From positions 49,253,804 to 49,317,803 of the forward strand of contig NC_070605.1 of NCBI RefSeq assembly GCF_027172205.1: DNA of 64,000 nucleotides, read 5' to 3'. This stretch comes from Podarcis raffonei (taxonomy: Eukaryota > Chordata > Lepidosauria > Squamata > Lacertidae). A program made the position numbers and the translations under genes. The notes beneath the pieces are model-generated. The model was given only the letters and a program-made list of their open reading frames with translations, was not told the origin of the DNA and ran no database searches. Shown here one piece after another: positions 36,752 through 49,848 of the stretch (its first letter is position 1; the number at the start of each line of letters is the position of its first letter).

Positions 36752-39552
36752 CCATGTCTGGTTTTACCACAAAGTGAGGGATGATCCAACAGGGTGCTTA
36801 ATTTTTCAAGTCACACTTCAGCTTCCACCAAGGTGCCTGGGGACACCATTATGGAATACATCAAAATGTTTGTACATTGCATTCATATTTAAGCAGCTTT
36901 TCAGATGAATTTAGATTATTTGTGAATAAAGAAAAGTACGTTTGATAGTTACAGACTTTAATTTAACCTGACTTACCACTGCCTGTATTTTGTGTCTCAT
37001 TGCACAGGGAAGGGGGGGGGGTCATCAAAGAGGTAAGGATAACGGATGCATTTATTCCACTGCAGAGACACGATCACCTTCTAGCCCAGTACTATCTATT
37101 ATGCAGCCAAACGAAGAGGGCTCAGGAGTATATTATTGTGCTTTCATGACAAAGGCTAAATGACAGCTTGGTCAGTGACAAATGGGGTGCTTGCTAATAC
37201 CACTTACATTGCAGAGTGTAATTCATTGCTCTGGTGGTCAAACATAAATACCTTGGCTTATTTTGCCTTACATGGATGGTTGTATACTGGGCTGTGAAGC
37301 TGAATCTACCTTTAGAAGATATGAGGTCATTTCTTAATGACACCACTGGCAACATGTTGGATGAGTAATGCAGATACTCAAGTGATTCTAAATAACATGG
37401 GAACACTTAGCCTGGTATAGCATATTTCATGTAGATAACTTTACATTAATCACTTGTTACTTGCTTATATCCCCTATTGTAACTGATGAGATATAAGGTT
37501 GCAAGTAAATTGAAGAATCATCAAACTGGATTCCATTTTTAGAAGTGAAGAGCTTTGACTGTATTAGATACATTACAATAAATATGTTCACATTCTGATA
37601 TACTGTAGAAGATTTTAGTAATATGTACTCTGATCAACACTGATTAAAAAAACTGAACTGAACTGAAAAATAATCAACAGTTTATCAGCAAAAGGTTAAA
37701 TATATGTTAATAATTTATATATATTTACATATGCACAGAGACAAATATATAAATACCAGAAGGAAATGCCTGGCACTGCCCAAGTATTTTTGGAAACCAA
37801 GAAATATTGTGATTTTTAAATGAATAGTGTTGAGTTTTTGCTTGTCATGCCAAAAACTGGGTGAAGTCAATTCACTGATTGTCTCCAAAGAACCTACCGT
37901 AATTTTGTCTCCACACACACTTTCCCTTTACACCAAGATGACAATGCAGTTGCTTCTAATACTACCATAGCAGTCTTTAAGATCTCCTCCAAAACCATTA
38001 ACACCTCATTAACACATCAGCTCATAGTGATTTTGGGCCCCAGAGCGTAACTGTCAGTAAAACAGAGCTATTGCTTTGTGTCAGCTCTATTAAAGGCAGC
38101 ATTTTGTTAAAGAAAATAAAAAGCAACAAAAACCTTGATAGAGGCACCTAAAATATCTAAAAGATTGAGAGACCCACATGATGTTGTGGAAGTGTGCTAT
38201 GTAAGTTTGCCTAGTTTTTGTTTTTTTTAAAAAAATCATTCAATATGCCAGCATATCTTTAATTGCTAAGGCATTGGAAAATGGCATGCTTTAATAGTGC
38301 TAAAGTTCTGTGTTATTGTTAGAACAGTATGAATAAATACAGCTGAGTAAGAATTTCCCAGAAGATCTTCATAACATTAATAAATCTAGATGGAAAAAAT
38401 GAAGAATTATAACTGATTATGGCTATTTTCAATTAACCTTTGGGAAATCTGCCAGAAGAATTTACACACTCCTTTTGTCTATATAGCAGAACCATCTTCA
38501 TTGTCTCTATCTATGTGCAACAGTGCTTTTTGGTATAGTTCTTAAATGAGCATTACACCAAGATGCCTGATAAAACCTGATTGAAAGAGGGAGGCTGAAT
38601 GTATATGATTCATTTTCACTAGAAAGACATTTTGGCACCTGAGGCGAACTACAAAATGGCACCTTCCCACAAGCGATGAAGTGGTGAATGAATTTCTGCA
38701 TTAGGAAAAAGGGAAGAATAAAGATCTACATTGGGAACAAGGTGGGGAATCCAATCAACCTTACCCAAAGGCTGTTGTGGGTGAGGGGAAAGGGCCCACT
38801 GAATCACACCAGGCAGGTGAAGATTCCAGGAGACCCCAGAGGGACATCTCCACCATTTCTTCCCTAGGGAAGGGAGGAAATCAGTAGTGTCTCCTATACA
38901 CCAAGAGGCAGCTGGTAGCAAGGTGGAGGATCCAGCCTCCAAGGAGTGTGCTGTAGCTATTGTTGCTGGAGCAGCATGAGTGGGCCAGCCCTGACTAGAG
39001 CTAAGCTTCATCCCAGAAAACACAGCATGCAACAAGGATAATGAGCCCTTTGCAGCACCAGGATTAAATGGTGATATAATGAAATGATATAACATGAAAT
39101 TTCATATGATCCCTAACCCTGATCATTCATGATGCTGAGTTTGAAGATTTGTCAGTTTCAAGGTCTAGGGCACCGTCCACCCCACCCCCAATGATCTAAG
39201 ATCAGAGTGACATGGGCTAAAACAGGTAATGGGGTCCTACATTGCGTCACGGCCATTTCCCCCAAGCCACATCTACCTGCTCTATACCTGATGCCATATG
39301 ACATCAAGTGTGGGGCTAGTAAAGCAAAGGCTGCAAAGAAATCTTTGGGAGCCTTAAAGTGCATTCTTGATATTACCCAGCAAGAAGGGCTGTTTTTGGT
39401 GTCAAAAACCTAGCCTGGCTGCATTTAGGCAGGAGCTCCCAATCTGAGCTTCTGCAGTTGATTTCTGCATAGAGTGGTGCTGAGTTTTGACAGGAATATT
39501 TGCAGCCCCAGCTTGAACTCAAGCCATGGCTGCAAAGATCTAACCTTTGCAA

Positions 39553-39707
39553 GCCCAGTTTAGCTCAGCTGGTAGAGCAGGAGACTCTTAATCTCAGGGT
39601 CATGGGTTTGAGCCCCACATCGGACAAAAGATTCATGCCTTGCAGGGGGTTGGACTGGATGTACCTCGTGGTCCTTTTCAGCTCTATAATTCTATGCTTC
39701 TATGAAA
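39553..39707 (+). repeat. tRNA-Lys-derived SINE
   Basis: The head resembles tRNA-Lys(CTT): TAGCTCAGCTGGTAGAGCAG, then GACTCTTAATCTCAGGGTC and GGGTTTGAGCCCC. The body is GGGGGTTGGACTGGATG...TATAATTCTATGCTTCTATG. The acceptor stem no longer pairs and the extra body is the SINE part, so it is not a tRNA gene. Confidence 0.8.
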
Positions 39708-39842
39708 TTAAAGCTGGGGTTGCAAAGAATGAAGAATCAGGCGTGTACCTGACAAAAGTGGCCCCTGAAAGAGGGGTCAGATTCATGTATCCACTCAACC
39801 CTGATTTTATGTTAGCTTATGGCTCTCCCCAAAATGGCAAAT

Positions 39843-40175
39843 CAAGCACCATAGCTCAGTTGTAGAGCACTGACCTCTATGTGCAAAAGGTCCCAGGCTC
39901 ACACCCTGCTATGTCCCCATAGGGTTGGGAAAGACCCCTGTTTGAAACCTAGAGAACCACAGCCAGTCAGCATTGACAATTTGCTTATCTATTTAAAGTA
40001 TTTTTATACCTCCTTTTATTTGAAATCCCAAAGCAACATAAAACAACATGCTAAAATTACAATAAAACAACAACATAAACAGAATCTAAATTAAGAAACA
40101 GCATCATACAGAAGCCAAGGAATACTAAGCAAGATGCACCAATGGTCTGACTTGGTATAAAACAGCTTCCTAAAT
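39843..40175 (+). repeat. tRNA-derived SINE split by a LINE-tail insertion
   Basis: The left part, 39843-39980, runs from a tRNA-like head (CACCATAGCTCAGTTGTAGA) to AACCACAGCCAGTCAGCATT. The right part, about 40121-40175, carries the 3' end CACCAATGGTCTGACTTGG. Between them, 39981-40120 is an unrelated LINE-tail-like piece (TTTTATACCTCC...ATAAAACAACATG). AAT sits at both junctions. Confidence 0.6.
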
Positions 40176-40265
40176 TCCTAATTCCCGCTAAGCTATCAGA
40201 AGTAAAAATATTATGACAACAAAGAACCAGGTACATATTACAAATTAAGGATAGCATTAAGCTTA

Positions 40266-40460
<195 letters not shown>

Positions 40461-40888
40461 TTAAAGTTAAATCCATGTCATTTGTGGGGCTCAAAATCTA
40501 GAAGGAAGTATAATGACTTTCCAAAGTGTTGGAATTTCATTTGAGATTGCCTTCTTTATGAACAGTTTATGATCTCCAGAATTACCCAGAGCTACATTAT
40601 TTGAGTTTACTATACAGACAGATGTCTGCCCATAGTGGAAATCCTTTCTCTTAGAGCCTTCACGTAGCATGAAGATGGATATTTTCTGGAAACACTTAAA
40701 GGTTATTTTATTTGTGCTGCCTTTTGGTGTCCTAACTTAAGCTAGGATTTACAATACATTTTGCTCCTGTGAAATCTATTTTATACATGTTAAATATAAA
40801 AAACCACATTGTTACATATAGTATGGTAAGAGAAAATGTACGTGGTGCAGGCACTATGTGTTAAACTTTTGAATGTTCATACACTCAC

Positions 40889-40938
40889 GTTTATTGTTGC
40901 ATTGCAGGTGAATCACTGAATTATTGAGACAACTAGCC
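40889..40938 (-). CDS. TMPRSS15: TMPRSS15 exon: end of SRCR domain (50 nt)
   Basis: A small exon encoding ASCLNNSVIHLQCNNK, matching human QQCLQDSLIRLQCNHK. Acceptor TTCTAG and donor AAC|GTGAGT. It joins in frame to [10 protein letters not shown] in the next exon. Confidence 0.92.
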
Positions 40939-42662
40939 CTAGAATGAGAACACAATAATTTTATTTAAGCTGTTTAGTGAAAACAGATTTTCATTACCTG
41001 TTGGAACACCATAAGGTTAGTGACATGGTGCTTCTCACCAGATACATTAAATTTTTTTTGTTTAAAATATGCAAGTACCGTATCTTTAAGGATTATGTAA
41101 AGTCTACACTGCTGTATAATCTACAAAAAAAGCCACCCCAAACCCTGTACTTCCTTAATCATTAGTATTAGGCAGCATGCACATTTTACAATAGTCTATA
41201 GACTCTCAGTACTCTAGTAAGAAAACAGCATTGCTTTCTTATATGTTTACACAGTCATTTGCCACTAGAGATCAGTGTGACCAAAGATTTAAAAATGTTA
41301 GCTTGCTAGGAAGTAATGCCTACATAGATATAACTCTGCTCTGTCAGGACTATCTTAGCTTTGCTCAGAAGACTGAGAAATATTTGGTCAAGAAAAAAAG
41401 AAGATAGATTCCAGAACAGTAAAAGACCACAGATCAAAATGACTCTAGTATTTCTGTGATCCAGGGGCTTGAAGAATATTTCATTAGCCTGCAATTCATC
41501 TGAGCCCCAGAGGCTGTGACTGTGCCATTAGTTAACACATCACAAATCAGTAAATATCAACAAGCATCTTGGATAAAAATTTGCAGATAAATAGAAGAGA
41601 ACTCCACAAATGAAAAAAAGAATACACATAGTGAGAGACTAGGGCAGGGGTAGGCAACCCAAGGCCCAGGGTCCAGATGTGGCCCAATCGCCTTCTCAAT
41701 CCGGCCCGTGGATGGTCCGGGAATAAGCGTGTTTTTAGATGAGTAGAATGTGTCATTTTATTTAAAATGCATCTCTGGGTGATTTGTGGATCCTGCCTGG
41801 TGTTTTTACATGAATAGAATGTGTGCTTTTTTTTAAAAAAAATGCACCTCTGGGTTATTTGTGGGGCATAGGAATTTTTTCAAAATATAGTCCAGCCCAC
41901 CACATGGTCTGAGGGATGGTGGACCAGCCCACAGCTGAAAAAGGTTGCTGACCCCTGGACTAAGGGCTTTTGCCCCTGCTTGCATTGCTTGCCAAGGCTG
42001 CCTCCTCCAACCAACCCCTTACTCTATTGCCAACCCCCTGCTCACCCAGGTAATCCCCTAGAACTTCCCACCTGATGCAACAAGTACTATTGGCCCTGGG
42101 AACTCCCCTCCCACCCTATCCCCAACCATATGCCCTCAACCCAGGCCATAGCCCTCACTGGCCTTGCTTCACACACTGCTTGTGAGGAGAGTGGTATAAA
42201 AGGAAGATGAAAGGCAAAGTCAACAGGGTCAAATCTGCAGAGGACTTGGAGGTTGTTCAAAATCACAATAAGCTCAGGTAGAATGTATACAGCAGTTCAA
42301 GAGGTACCACTAGAGCCAAGAAGATGCCACCATAGTTAACAAGAAGAGAAAAGGTAGCTGTTAGAGGCAAGAAGGCTTCCTTCAGGAAATGGAAGTCCTG
42401 ACCACATGGGAAGAAAAAGGAAGACTAACTTTGACAGAAGAGATGCAAGCAAAAAAAAAAAAAAGGATGTAAACCCCACCCCCCACTATACCATTGGGAC
42501 TGACCTGCAGATTCTGCATAAGTCCTCTCCTAATGCCACTAGCATAATCCTTTTTTATAAAAGATGAGATGATCAGATGACAAGCTGAATTTAAAGAAAA
42601 AAATAATAATGTGCCCTAAGCACAACTTCAATTGTTTATCATCATATTTTTAGAATACTTAC
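40939..42662 (-). other. TMPRSS15: TMPRSS15 SRCR-region intron (1.7 kb)
   Basis: Besides the hAT element at 41645-41957 I see no other named repeat. The 42460-42475 stretch is a poly-A run. Confidence 0.55.
41645..41957. repeat. hAT-type non-autonomous element with 8-bp duplication
   Basis: A 313-bp element with ends CAGGGGTAGGCAACC and the complement of GGTTGCTGACCCCTG. The flanks GACTAGGG and GACTAAGG match at 7 of 8 bases. It has an internal tandem part (ATGAGTAGAATGTG and ATGAATAGAATGTG about 80 bp apart). Non-coding. Confidence 0.82.
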
Positions 42663-42758
42663 TTGGGTGTTAGTATTAAACTGTTGTTGACTGCTTTTGT
42701 AACTTCCACAAAAAGTCCTGCCCGATCAAATAAGACAGGATACGATCTATTCACACTT
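42663..42758 (-). CDS. TMPRSS15: TMPRSS15 exon: middle of SRCR domain
   Basis: It encodes SVNRSYPVLFDRAGLFVEV through NNSLILTPK, aligned with human SGNSSKPIFSTDGGPFVKL and HLILTPS. This is the least conserved exon of the gene in the window. Placement rests on phase, splice sites and the LILTP motif. Confidence 0.88.
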
Positions 42759-45700
42759 CTACAAAGGAAAACAATGCTTGGAATATATTCTTTAAAATAA
42801 TAATAATAAACCTTCTAGAAACAATTATGCCAAATGCCTTATTAATATAGCAGTGGCTTTAAGAAATGGTCTGATGGATTTCTTTCTTCCTCTTCCTCAA
42901 GGAATCTTCCCTTTATAGATACATGTCACACAACATCTGTGATGTATGGAGAAATGTGGCCAGTAAATTGAGCAGTCAGAATACGACAGCCAAAAATTGC
43001 TGTGATCACAATGGCACTTTGGCCAGCAAAGGGCAAAAAGTGCTGTACCTATCACTGTGTTCTCCTGTTTCTGGAATGGGACTATGCATGAGCTTGCTAG
43101 ACACAATCCATTTGAGAGAAGGGAATCAATCCACTTACCTTCTTGCTTTCCCTCCCCAAAATGAGAGAATAGTGGCATCAATACTGACAGTGTCAAATTG
43201 TACAGTTTTCATCAGCAACCAGTGATGATAGTAAAATTCATTACGTATTCTGAAAATGTTCAGTTAGGAAGGATTCTCTACATAGACCAATGCATTCCCT
43301 GGTTTCAGTCCAACCATATCAAATGACGTATTATTATTATTATTATTATTTTACTGTACTTGACTGTAGTAAACAGCTACAGTCACATAATCTGTGGATG
43401 TAAGCATTACACATGAAATCCTGAGCTTCTATACCTAAAGCAGGCTTTGGGGACTAGAGCAAGAAAGTATAGTGCAAATTTTCTCCATGAAAGCTAGAAT
43501 ATTTTTTCCTGAACTCCATTCCATTTTATAAATCCTAGCATGTTTTAATTTAGGTGAGCAGGAGAGAAGGTTAATGTCTAACCCTTAGGACTTTCATTTT
43601 ACTTACCATTGACTAAAATAACATTTAATTTTAGAAGTTCTGTATGACAGTTCAAACGTGATTTGCTCTTGTGTTTTGTGGTGGCAATACCCAGTAGGAC
43701 TCTTCATTCCCATTGTGATAAAATATTGAGGAAATGAAAATATAGGCCAAATATCAGCAGAGCTCTAGAATGCAAGGCTAAACATGCAGAAGTCATTGGG
43801 CGATTGGCAGAATATCCTGGAAGCTGAAAACTAGGCTAGCTAACACTAGTGTGGAAATACAGCTGGAGAACAATCCCACACTTGGCAGGAAGATGGACTA
43901 AGTGACCTAGCAGGTCTTTTCTATCTGCAGTTTCTTTGATTTTATGATTGACTTTGCTCTTGCCACTTTACCAAAGTGCTTGGAAGCAGCAGGATATGCG
44001 CAGAGGTTTGAGGGTCTGGCGGAATACAATACATCCATTATAAAAAGAATACAACATAGTCATCTTCCCCCAAAATTTCAAGCAACGGGGATGCTGTTGG
44101 CAGTTAGCTGAAGCACACACACTGTGCTAAAGACGGCCCTAAACCACTCTTTCTGTTAAGCTGGTCAGTTTTACACACTGTTCCTCAAGTCATTATCAAG
44201 AAGGATGATGCTGAGCACATGCCCAGCCCCTCTGATTTACTTCTCCTTGTCACCATGGGAAGACCAGACATTTCCAATTTGATCAGCGGTTAGTCTTTTT
44301 CCTCAGGAAAAGGCTAGGTAAAAAGTGAATTTCCTCATAAATCTCAACTGAAAAAAATGAACTCCTTTAAAAGATCTGCCTGCTCCACAAGCTGTTTTAG
44401 CTGCTCAGTTCAGTGCTATCTCCAGTTCAGTGCAAGAGAGAAAAAAGCTAAAGTGCATTGCTTGCAAGTCTCATTAGCTACTGGACAATGCTCAGGAGGA
44501 CATCACTGGCATCAAATGGCAACTCCCTTTGCTCATGCCCATGCAGTTTTTCAAATATTAGGGTGGTATTCAGTTATATTTTATTCAGAGTAGAACCATT
44601 GAAATGAATGAGCATGGTTTAGGGAGCAAGCCAGATCCAAATTCTGCCAGGATGTGACTTAGGATCCATCATACCATGCAGCTAGGGACCTAGGCTGAAT
44701 CTTAACTCTACTCAATCACATTGCCTGACACCCTGGCAGAAGTGAGGCCAGCAAAAAGGATGGATTAATTCAAACCACACAATGGAAGTCAATAGAGAGG
44801 GGCCAATCCTCAGAAATCTGGTCCTAGCTCGCCCTAATGTCCCACACCACTCTGAAAGAGCACTTGGGTAGGGGTGCAGCAGGGGCCTTGTGAACACTCC
44901 AGGGAACATACTTCACGAACACTGGACACTCTGAACACATTCCCAACGAAGTGCAAATGGGGAAGAAACAAAATTGTCATGCTAACATCTGTTTCCCAAG
45001 CTTTTTCTCCCCACAGGAATGCACCAGCAGTAACAGATGCAATTTGGAGATCCAGTAACAGCAGCAACTGCCCACAAGGAGCAGCAGCCACAGAAAGCAA
45101 GGTCAGTTCAGGTAGGGGGATCTTCAACAGAAGACCAGGCAACACCCCCATTCCCAGTGAGGAAAGGTGGCCTGCTAGTGTATCTCACCAAACAACTCAT
45201 GGTTGACATTGCTCCTCTTAGGGAAAGCCTCTCTGGCCACAGCAGTCCCACTGCATCCTAAGAAGAGGTCCCTCCTCTCCCAACTGGTCACAGCTGATGC
45301 CAAGATAATGCTGTGTGCCTGACAAGTGCTCCTGCCAAGCAATGGTGTTGCAAGTGTCTTGCTGCTACTGCTGCTGTGAAAATCATTGTCCTTAGCTGCC
45401 TACCCTACTTGGCTTAATGGCAAGGACTGGAATGATACCTACAAGAACATTTGAGGCTGCCCACCCAGGTGGCCATGGTGCAAAGGTGATCCTCGGTCCA
45501 ATCCTGTCAATGGAAACCATTTGTGGGGTGGATTTCCTAACAGGTGCATGTCCCTGCAGAGGAGAAGGTGTATAGAGGGGGAGCTGGGCCTCTGAGTGCC
45601 TGGCAGCTACAGGATGGACGGGCAGCTTCCTTCATGCTGATAGCATCCTTACGATTAAGATGATGATGGGGATGATATCATCAGTTGTATGTTATAGCAT

Positions 45701-46323
45701 TCTGTCCCTTTCTTTAAAATAGTGCTATTAATAGATGCTGGTAATACTCCATTTAAGAAGATGTCTTCTAAAACTAAAGAAAGAAGGCAGAGTGCATTGG
45801 CCAATGCAGGTTTTCTGAACGATTCAGCATTTGTTATGAAAGTTTTGTTTATTTGTAATAGACTTTGTGGAACTAAATCAGCTATACTCCACAACACATT
45901 CAAGAGGGTACCAGTCTTAGGGCCCTTCCTGCATCCCTGCTCTTTCTCAAAGCAGTGTCATAAGCTGCCCACTGCCCTTTCCAAGAAGTGCCTTAGTGGA
46001 AGAACAAAAATATAAATATATAACCTCATAGTATTGATCCACTAAAAATGATGCTCTACATTAAGGATGGGAAACCTATGGCCCTCCAGATATAACTGGA
46101 CTTCAGCTTTTGTCATCCCTGATGATTCAGCTAAAGCTGATGGGAACTGGAGCCAAACAACATCTGGAGAGCCATAGGTTCCCTATTCTTCATCTAAATT
46201 TTCATTGGATAATCACACATGTATGTATACTGTCCTTTGCAAAGTTGGCCAATCTTCTACCAGATATAGCTATTATGAAGCATATACAGTCTGAAACAAA
46301 ATGAATTAAACAGCCTTACTTAC
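42759..46323 (-). other. TMPRSS15: TMPRSS15 SRCR intron (3.6 kb)
   Basis: It holds an ATT run at 43330-43350 and a hAT copy at 46064-46190. The GC-richer 44870-45620 part looks like an old unassigned repeat or unique DNA. No gene is supported. Confidence 0.5.
46064..46190. repeat. hAT-type MITE
   Basis: Arms GGGAAACCTATGGCCCTCCA and the complement of GAGAGCCATAGGTTCCC frame a CATCCCTGATGATTC centre. It is the same palindromic design as 247-382, with a diverged right flank. Confidence 0.65.
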
Positions 46324-46456
46324 CCAAGTCCCAACCAGTGACAGACACTGCTTGACAATTGTTCAGTCCACTCATCTGCACAAGCTGTGTACCATTCATT
46401 CTCAACCTTGAACTGCACCAATCCATTGAAGCTGAGAGAACCATTGACCAAGCGCA
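46324..46456 (-). CDS. TMPRSS15: TMPRSS15 exon: first half of SRCR domain
   Basis: It encodes VRLVNGSLSFNGLVQFKVEN through SSSVCHWLGLG, matching human VRFFNG, NNGLVRFRI and NDVCQLLGLG. Donor GTAAGT in phase 2. Confidence 0.95.
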
Positions 46457-46651
46457 CTGTTGACAAAGTAAATAGACTCAGAAGTAAACTTCTAACAGTG
46501 CACAATAGATTGTAGGATATTTCCACTCATGAAGAGGAGGCATGGGCTCAACTTAAGGCATCCTAGCCAAGAATGGGAAAAGGGAACTAAGACTGGTGCT
46601 AAGACTTCTCCCTAATTTAGGTGTTTAGAAAGCTACTCTGAAGCCAGCCAT

Positions 46652-46699
<48 letters not shown>

Positions 46700-48816
46700 A
46701 GTTTGGGTCCTGAAGCAAACACCATTGCAATCATGAACCCATTACCTGTAACCCAAACAGGTTGGCTCTACCATGGTTAACTCCTGAATGGCCAGTAAAA
46801 AGCTTTCATCTATCAGTTTCTTGCAACTGTATGTTGCTTAGCATCCCTTAGGTACATCTGTGGATGGTATGATAAGTACACTGTTAGAGGAAACATATGG
46901 ACAGACAATTTTACGAATGCCTTGACCAATAAAAGAGGAACAAAAAAGGTCACTGCAGTAGCAAAGTACATGCAAATAAAGTATTTCATATTGCACTTTA
47001 GGGATAGGTGTTCAATTAACCATAACCACAGCCACAATTTTATGGGAGTAAAATTGAGCAAATAAATACTTGTATTATTCAGATTTTAAACCTTCTATAG
47101 AAATTACTGCCAACATTTGCAGGTTCATATTTGTTAAAAAAATAAATAAAGTATAGTTTTTAAAAAATAAGCTTCTGCTACAAAAAGCAGACTACCGATA
47201 AAAATGTCGTCTTCTTTAAATATAGCAAGATAAGATGTATTAGGAGCTGTATTTTGCCTTTGGACACATATACCACTAATGATACCTGCCAACAGATGTC
47301 TAAGAGTTTCACTACTAACAGTTATGATTTATCTAACATAAGCCAAGGAAATACGTGTCTCCAAATCTAAACATCCACCCACAGAAACGATTGTGTCAGA
47401 CAGCTCTTTGTCTGTGAGAGCAATTTCGTTTTTTTAAAAAAAACCAGACCCTAGCATCATTTTAACATCAGTTCTGCATATAAATTGGTGCACAGAGACC
47501 ATTATTTCTGTTTTATGAGAAACAGAGCTATGTATGGAACATTTAATTTTGGAAATAACTACCTCCACAGATGGTACTGTGACAACAGCTGTCATAGTTG
47601 TCAAAGTAACCCGCATATGTGTTGCAAAGAGTTGAAATGGTGCTCCCCCGCAGCTGTTTTATGCTCCTGTCAAACACTTTTATCAGGCTTACACTTGATC
47701 CTAAACTCGTTTGCTTGAAAGTGAGCTTGAGAATTTAGTCCTAAGCATGCTTTTTAAACAAACATTGAAGTGAATAAATAGGACGTTGCAGAGGCAGTAA
47801 ATCTACAGCTCCTACGTGTATATACATTCTGGTTCAAGATACTAGGCTGCAAGTCTCAGTCCTCAATAGTTTCTTCTTTCAGTTCAGTGGAAACAGAGCT
47901 GAACAAGGAGTCTAAGGGATATCATGTACTGATTTCCCTTTACCACTAAAATGAACAGAGCTCACAAAAGATCATGTGTATTCTCTGGCCCAGGGCATAC
48001 TAATTCAGAGAGGGTATGTGCATAGATACTGAGCATACAGAGCTCAGAGTACATTTGGCTCTTCACTCTGTTGGCCTCAGTCTGCTTTAAATATTGTATA
48101 TGTATAGATACAGCAGTATGTAACATGGTTTACATTTTGGTCGATAATCTTGGCCTGTGTGAAAGTTTCAGTAGGGTCAGTGGAATGAAGCCTATTGAAT
48201 ATAAACCAGTGGGTAGATTGTTCCCATGGAGATAAAGCAGCTTGTACTGCTTCACATACCAAAAAAAAGCCCTTCACCTACCAGAAAAGTAGATGTGCAA
48301 GCAGGGCATATCTACTATGAAACAAGTACATCTTTCCAAATGTACGCTTGTCTACTTGTGCCATTCAGTTTGGTTGTTGTTATAATTCCTTTGCTTGATC
48401 CTATAATCCACTCTACAGGTATAAGAGCTCAGGAGTTATAGCACTTGTCCAGTGAAAGCAAAAATTCCATAAAGAAGTGTTAGGAAGACTTAGTTTTCTA
48501 ACTAGTGATCTCTGTAAACAGAGTTCTTAGTTCTTCACATTTTTTTGAGAGAGAGATTAGCACAGGAAAGGTGTGGTGATGTCACCGTCAAACAAGATAA
48601 AGTAACAGCTACAGAAGATCAAGGATAGGCATATTGTTCATTACACTTAGGTAAGAAAGCTGGGATAGTAAAGCAAAGTTTTTAACATCTACTTTCCTTC
48701 CTGAAGATATTCTATATATGACAATTTCTTATTGAATTTTTTTTTTTACTTATTCAAGAATGTCACATGTATTAGAAATGGGTAGCTTGTTTTTAGTTTT
48801 TGAAATAAAGATTTAC
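46457..48816 (-). other. TMPRSS15: TMPRSS15 LDLRA-SRCR intron (2.4 kb)
   Basis: It contains a (GT)n microsatellite of about 44 bases at 46654-46697. Elsewhere I see AT-rich sequence with no gene and no repeat that I can name. Confidence 0.55.
46654..46697. repeat. (GT)n microsatellite
   Basis: About 22 uninterrupted GT units. Probably polymorphic in length. Shorter TG or TA runs lie at 12243-12256, 19908-19929 and 32446-32482. Confidence 0.9.
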
Positions 48817-48927
48817 CACAGTCTGATTCATCAGAATTATCTTTACAGTGCTGTGATTGATCACAAAGGTAAACCAGCGGGATGCATTCTCTACTTCCAC
48901 ACTGATAATAATTGGGACCACAGGGAT
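48817..48927 (-). CDS. TMPRSS15: TMPRSS15 exon: second LDL-receptor class A module
   Basis: It encodes DPCGPNYYQCGSRECIPLVY through CKDNSDESDC. All six cysteines and the acidic calcium-binding cluster typical of LDLRA modules are present. Human reads EPCKADHFQCKNGECVPLVN through CEDGSDEADC. Phase 1 in and out. Confidence 0.95.
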
Positions 48928-49707
48928 CTGTAAAATAAAAATATGTATCATTGGCCATAAAAATGTAGCATTTTAATTATTGTACTGAACTTGAATTCTA
49001 CATAATGTTAATAAAAATCTGAATCCATTTTATCTTTAGAAACTTGAGGCAATTTTCTGGTCTCTCATGTGTAAGGGCATTCTTGCAACTCCTGCAAGAA
49101 GGACTTACAATTCAAAATGGGGCTTAGTTAACCTCTTCTTGTGAAGAGATACTAGGTTACCCTGATAACCAACATTAGTTGAACAGCCACTTCTTCGTTC
49201 CTCCATCTGTCATCAGAAGAAGGTGATTTGCAGTGGGGAAAGAGCAGGGAGGATGCTTAACCCTTTTCTTCATACTATTTCCTCTCTGAAAGCCCATGAT
49301 TTCTTAGACCCATATTTTTAAAGGCAAACACAGCCTGGCATCTCACAGGAAACAGAAGTGTATGGAGTTGACAAGGAATCTCAGGGGAAAGTGAGAAGAG
49401 GGCAATTCCCTCCTTCCCGCCCCCCCCCCCGGTTCTCTGCAGCAAATCATCCCTGCTGAGCTTCTTTGGAGTACAGAATTAGCCATAACTGAATAACTGA
49501 AAGTTAGTGTGTAAGATGTAGATTAGTTCAACAGAGGTCCTGATAAATGTGAATTACATTTGAAGGCTTTAGCCTTATACACTGTAATAGAGGAAGCTCC
49601 ATTAAACCCAATGAAACTAACTTCTAAGTAGACATCCATAGGATTGTTCACAGTTTCATGTGCCCTTTTAAAATTTTTGAATAGAAATGTGTAAGTGTGA
49701 ATCTCAC

Positions 49708-49848
49708 CTGGCATGCCTAAATGGTATCCTGTAGTGAAATTGGCTGCAAATCCTTTCTTAGTTACAGAATCGTCAGTAATAAAGAATACAGTCATCTGAT
49801 GAGTCGTAGAGAATATATCTGGCACCGGGGACTTTCCTGTATATACAG
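49708..49848 (-). CDS. TMPRSS15: TMPRSS15 exon: end of CUB2
   Basis: It encodes AVYTGKSPVPDIFSTTHQMT through ANFTTGYHLGMP, matching human AVYTGPGPVKDVFSTTNRMT and ANFTTGYHLGIP. Donor GTGAGA, acceptor GGTAG. Confidence 0.96.

Noticed and set aside
38640-39540. A block that looks like an interspersed repeat
   Set aside because: I could not tie it to any family or find clear ends, so it is not listed as an element.
39553-39628. A tRNA-Lys(CTT)-like sequence
   Set aside because: The acceptor stem does not pair and a SINE body follows directly, so it is a SINE head and not a tRNA gene.
44834-45261. Overlapping 75-110 codon frames on both strands
   Set aside because: Low-complexity Gln/Ser/Pro-rich translations with no splice sites, start context or known domain.
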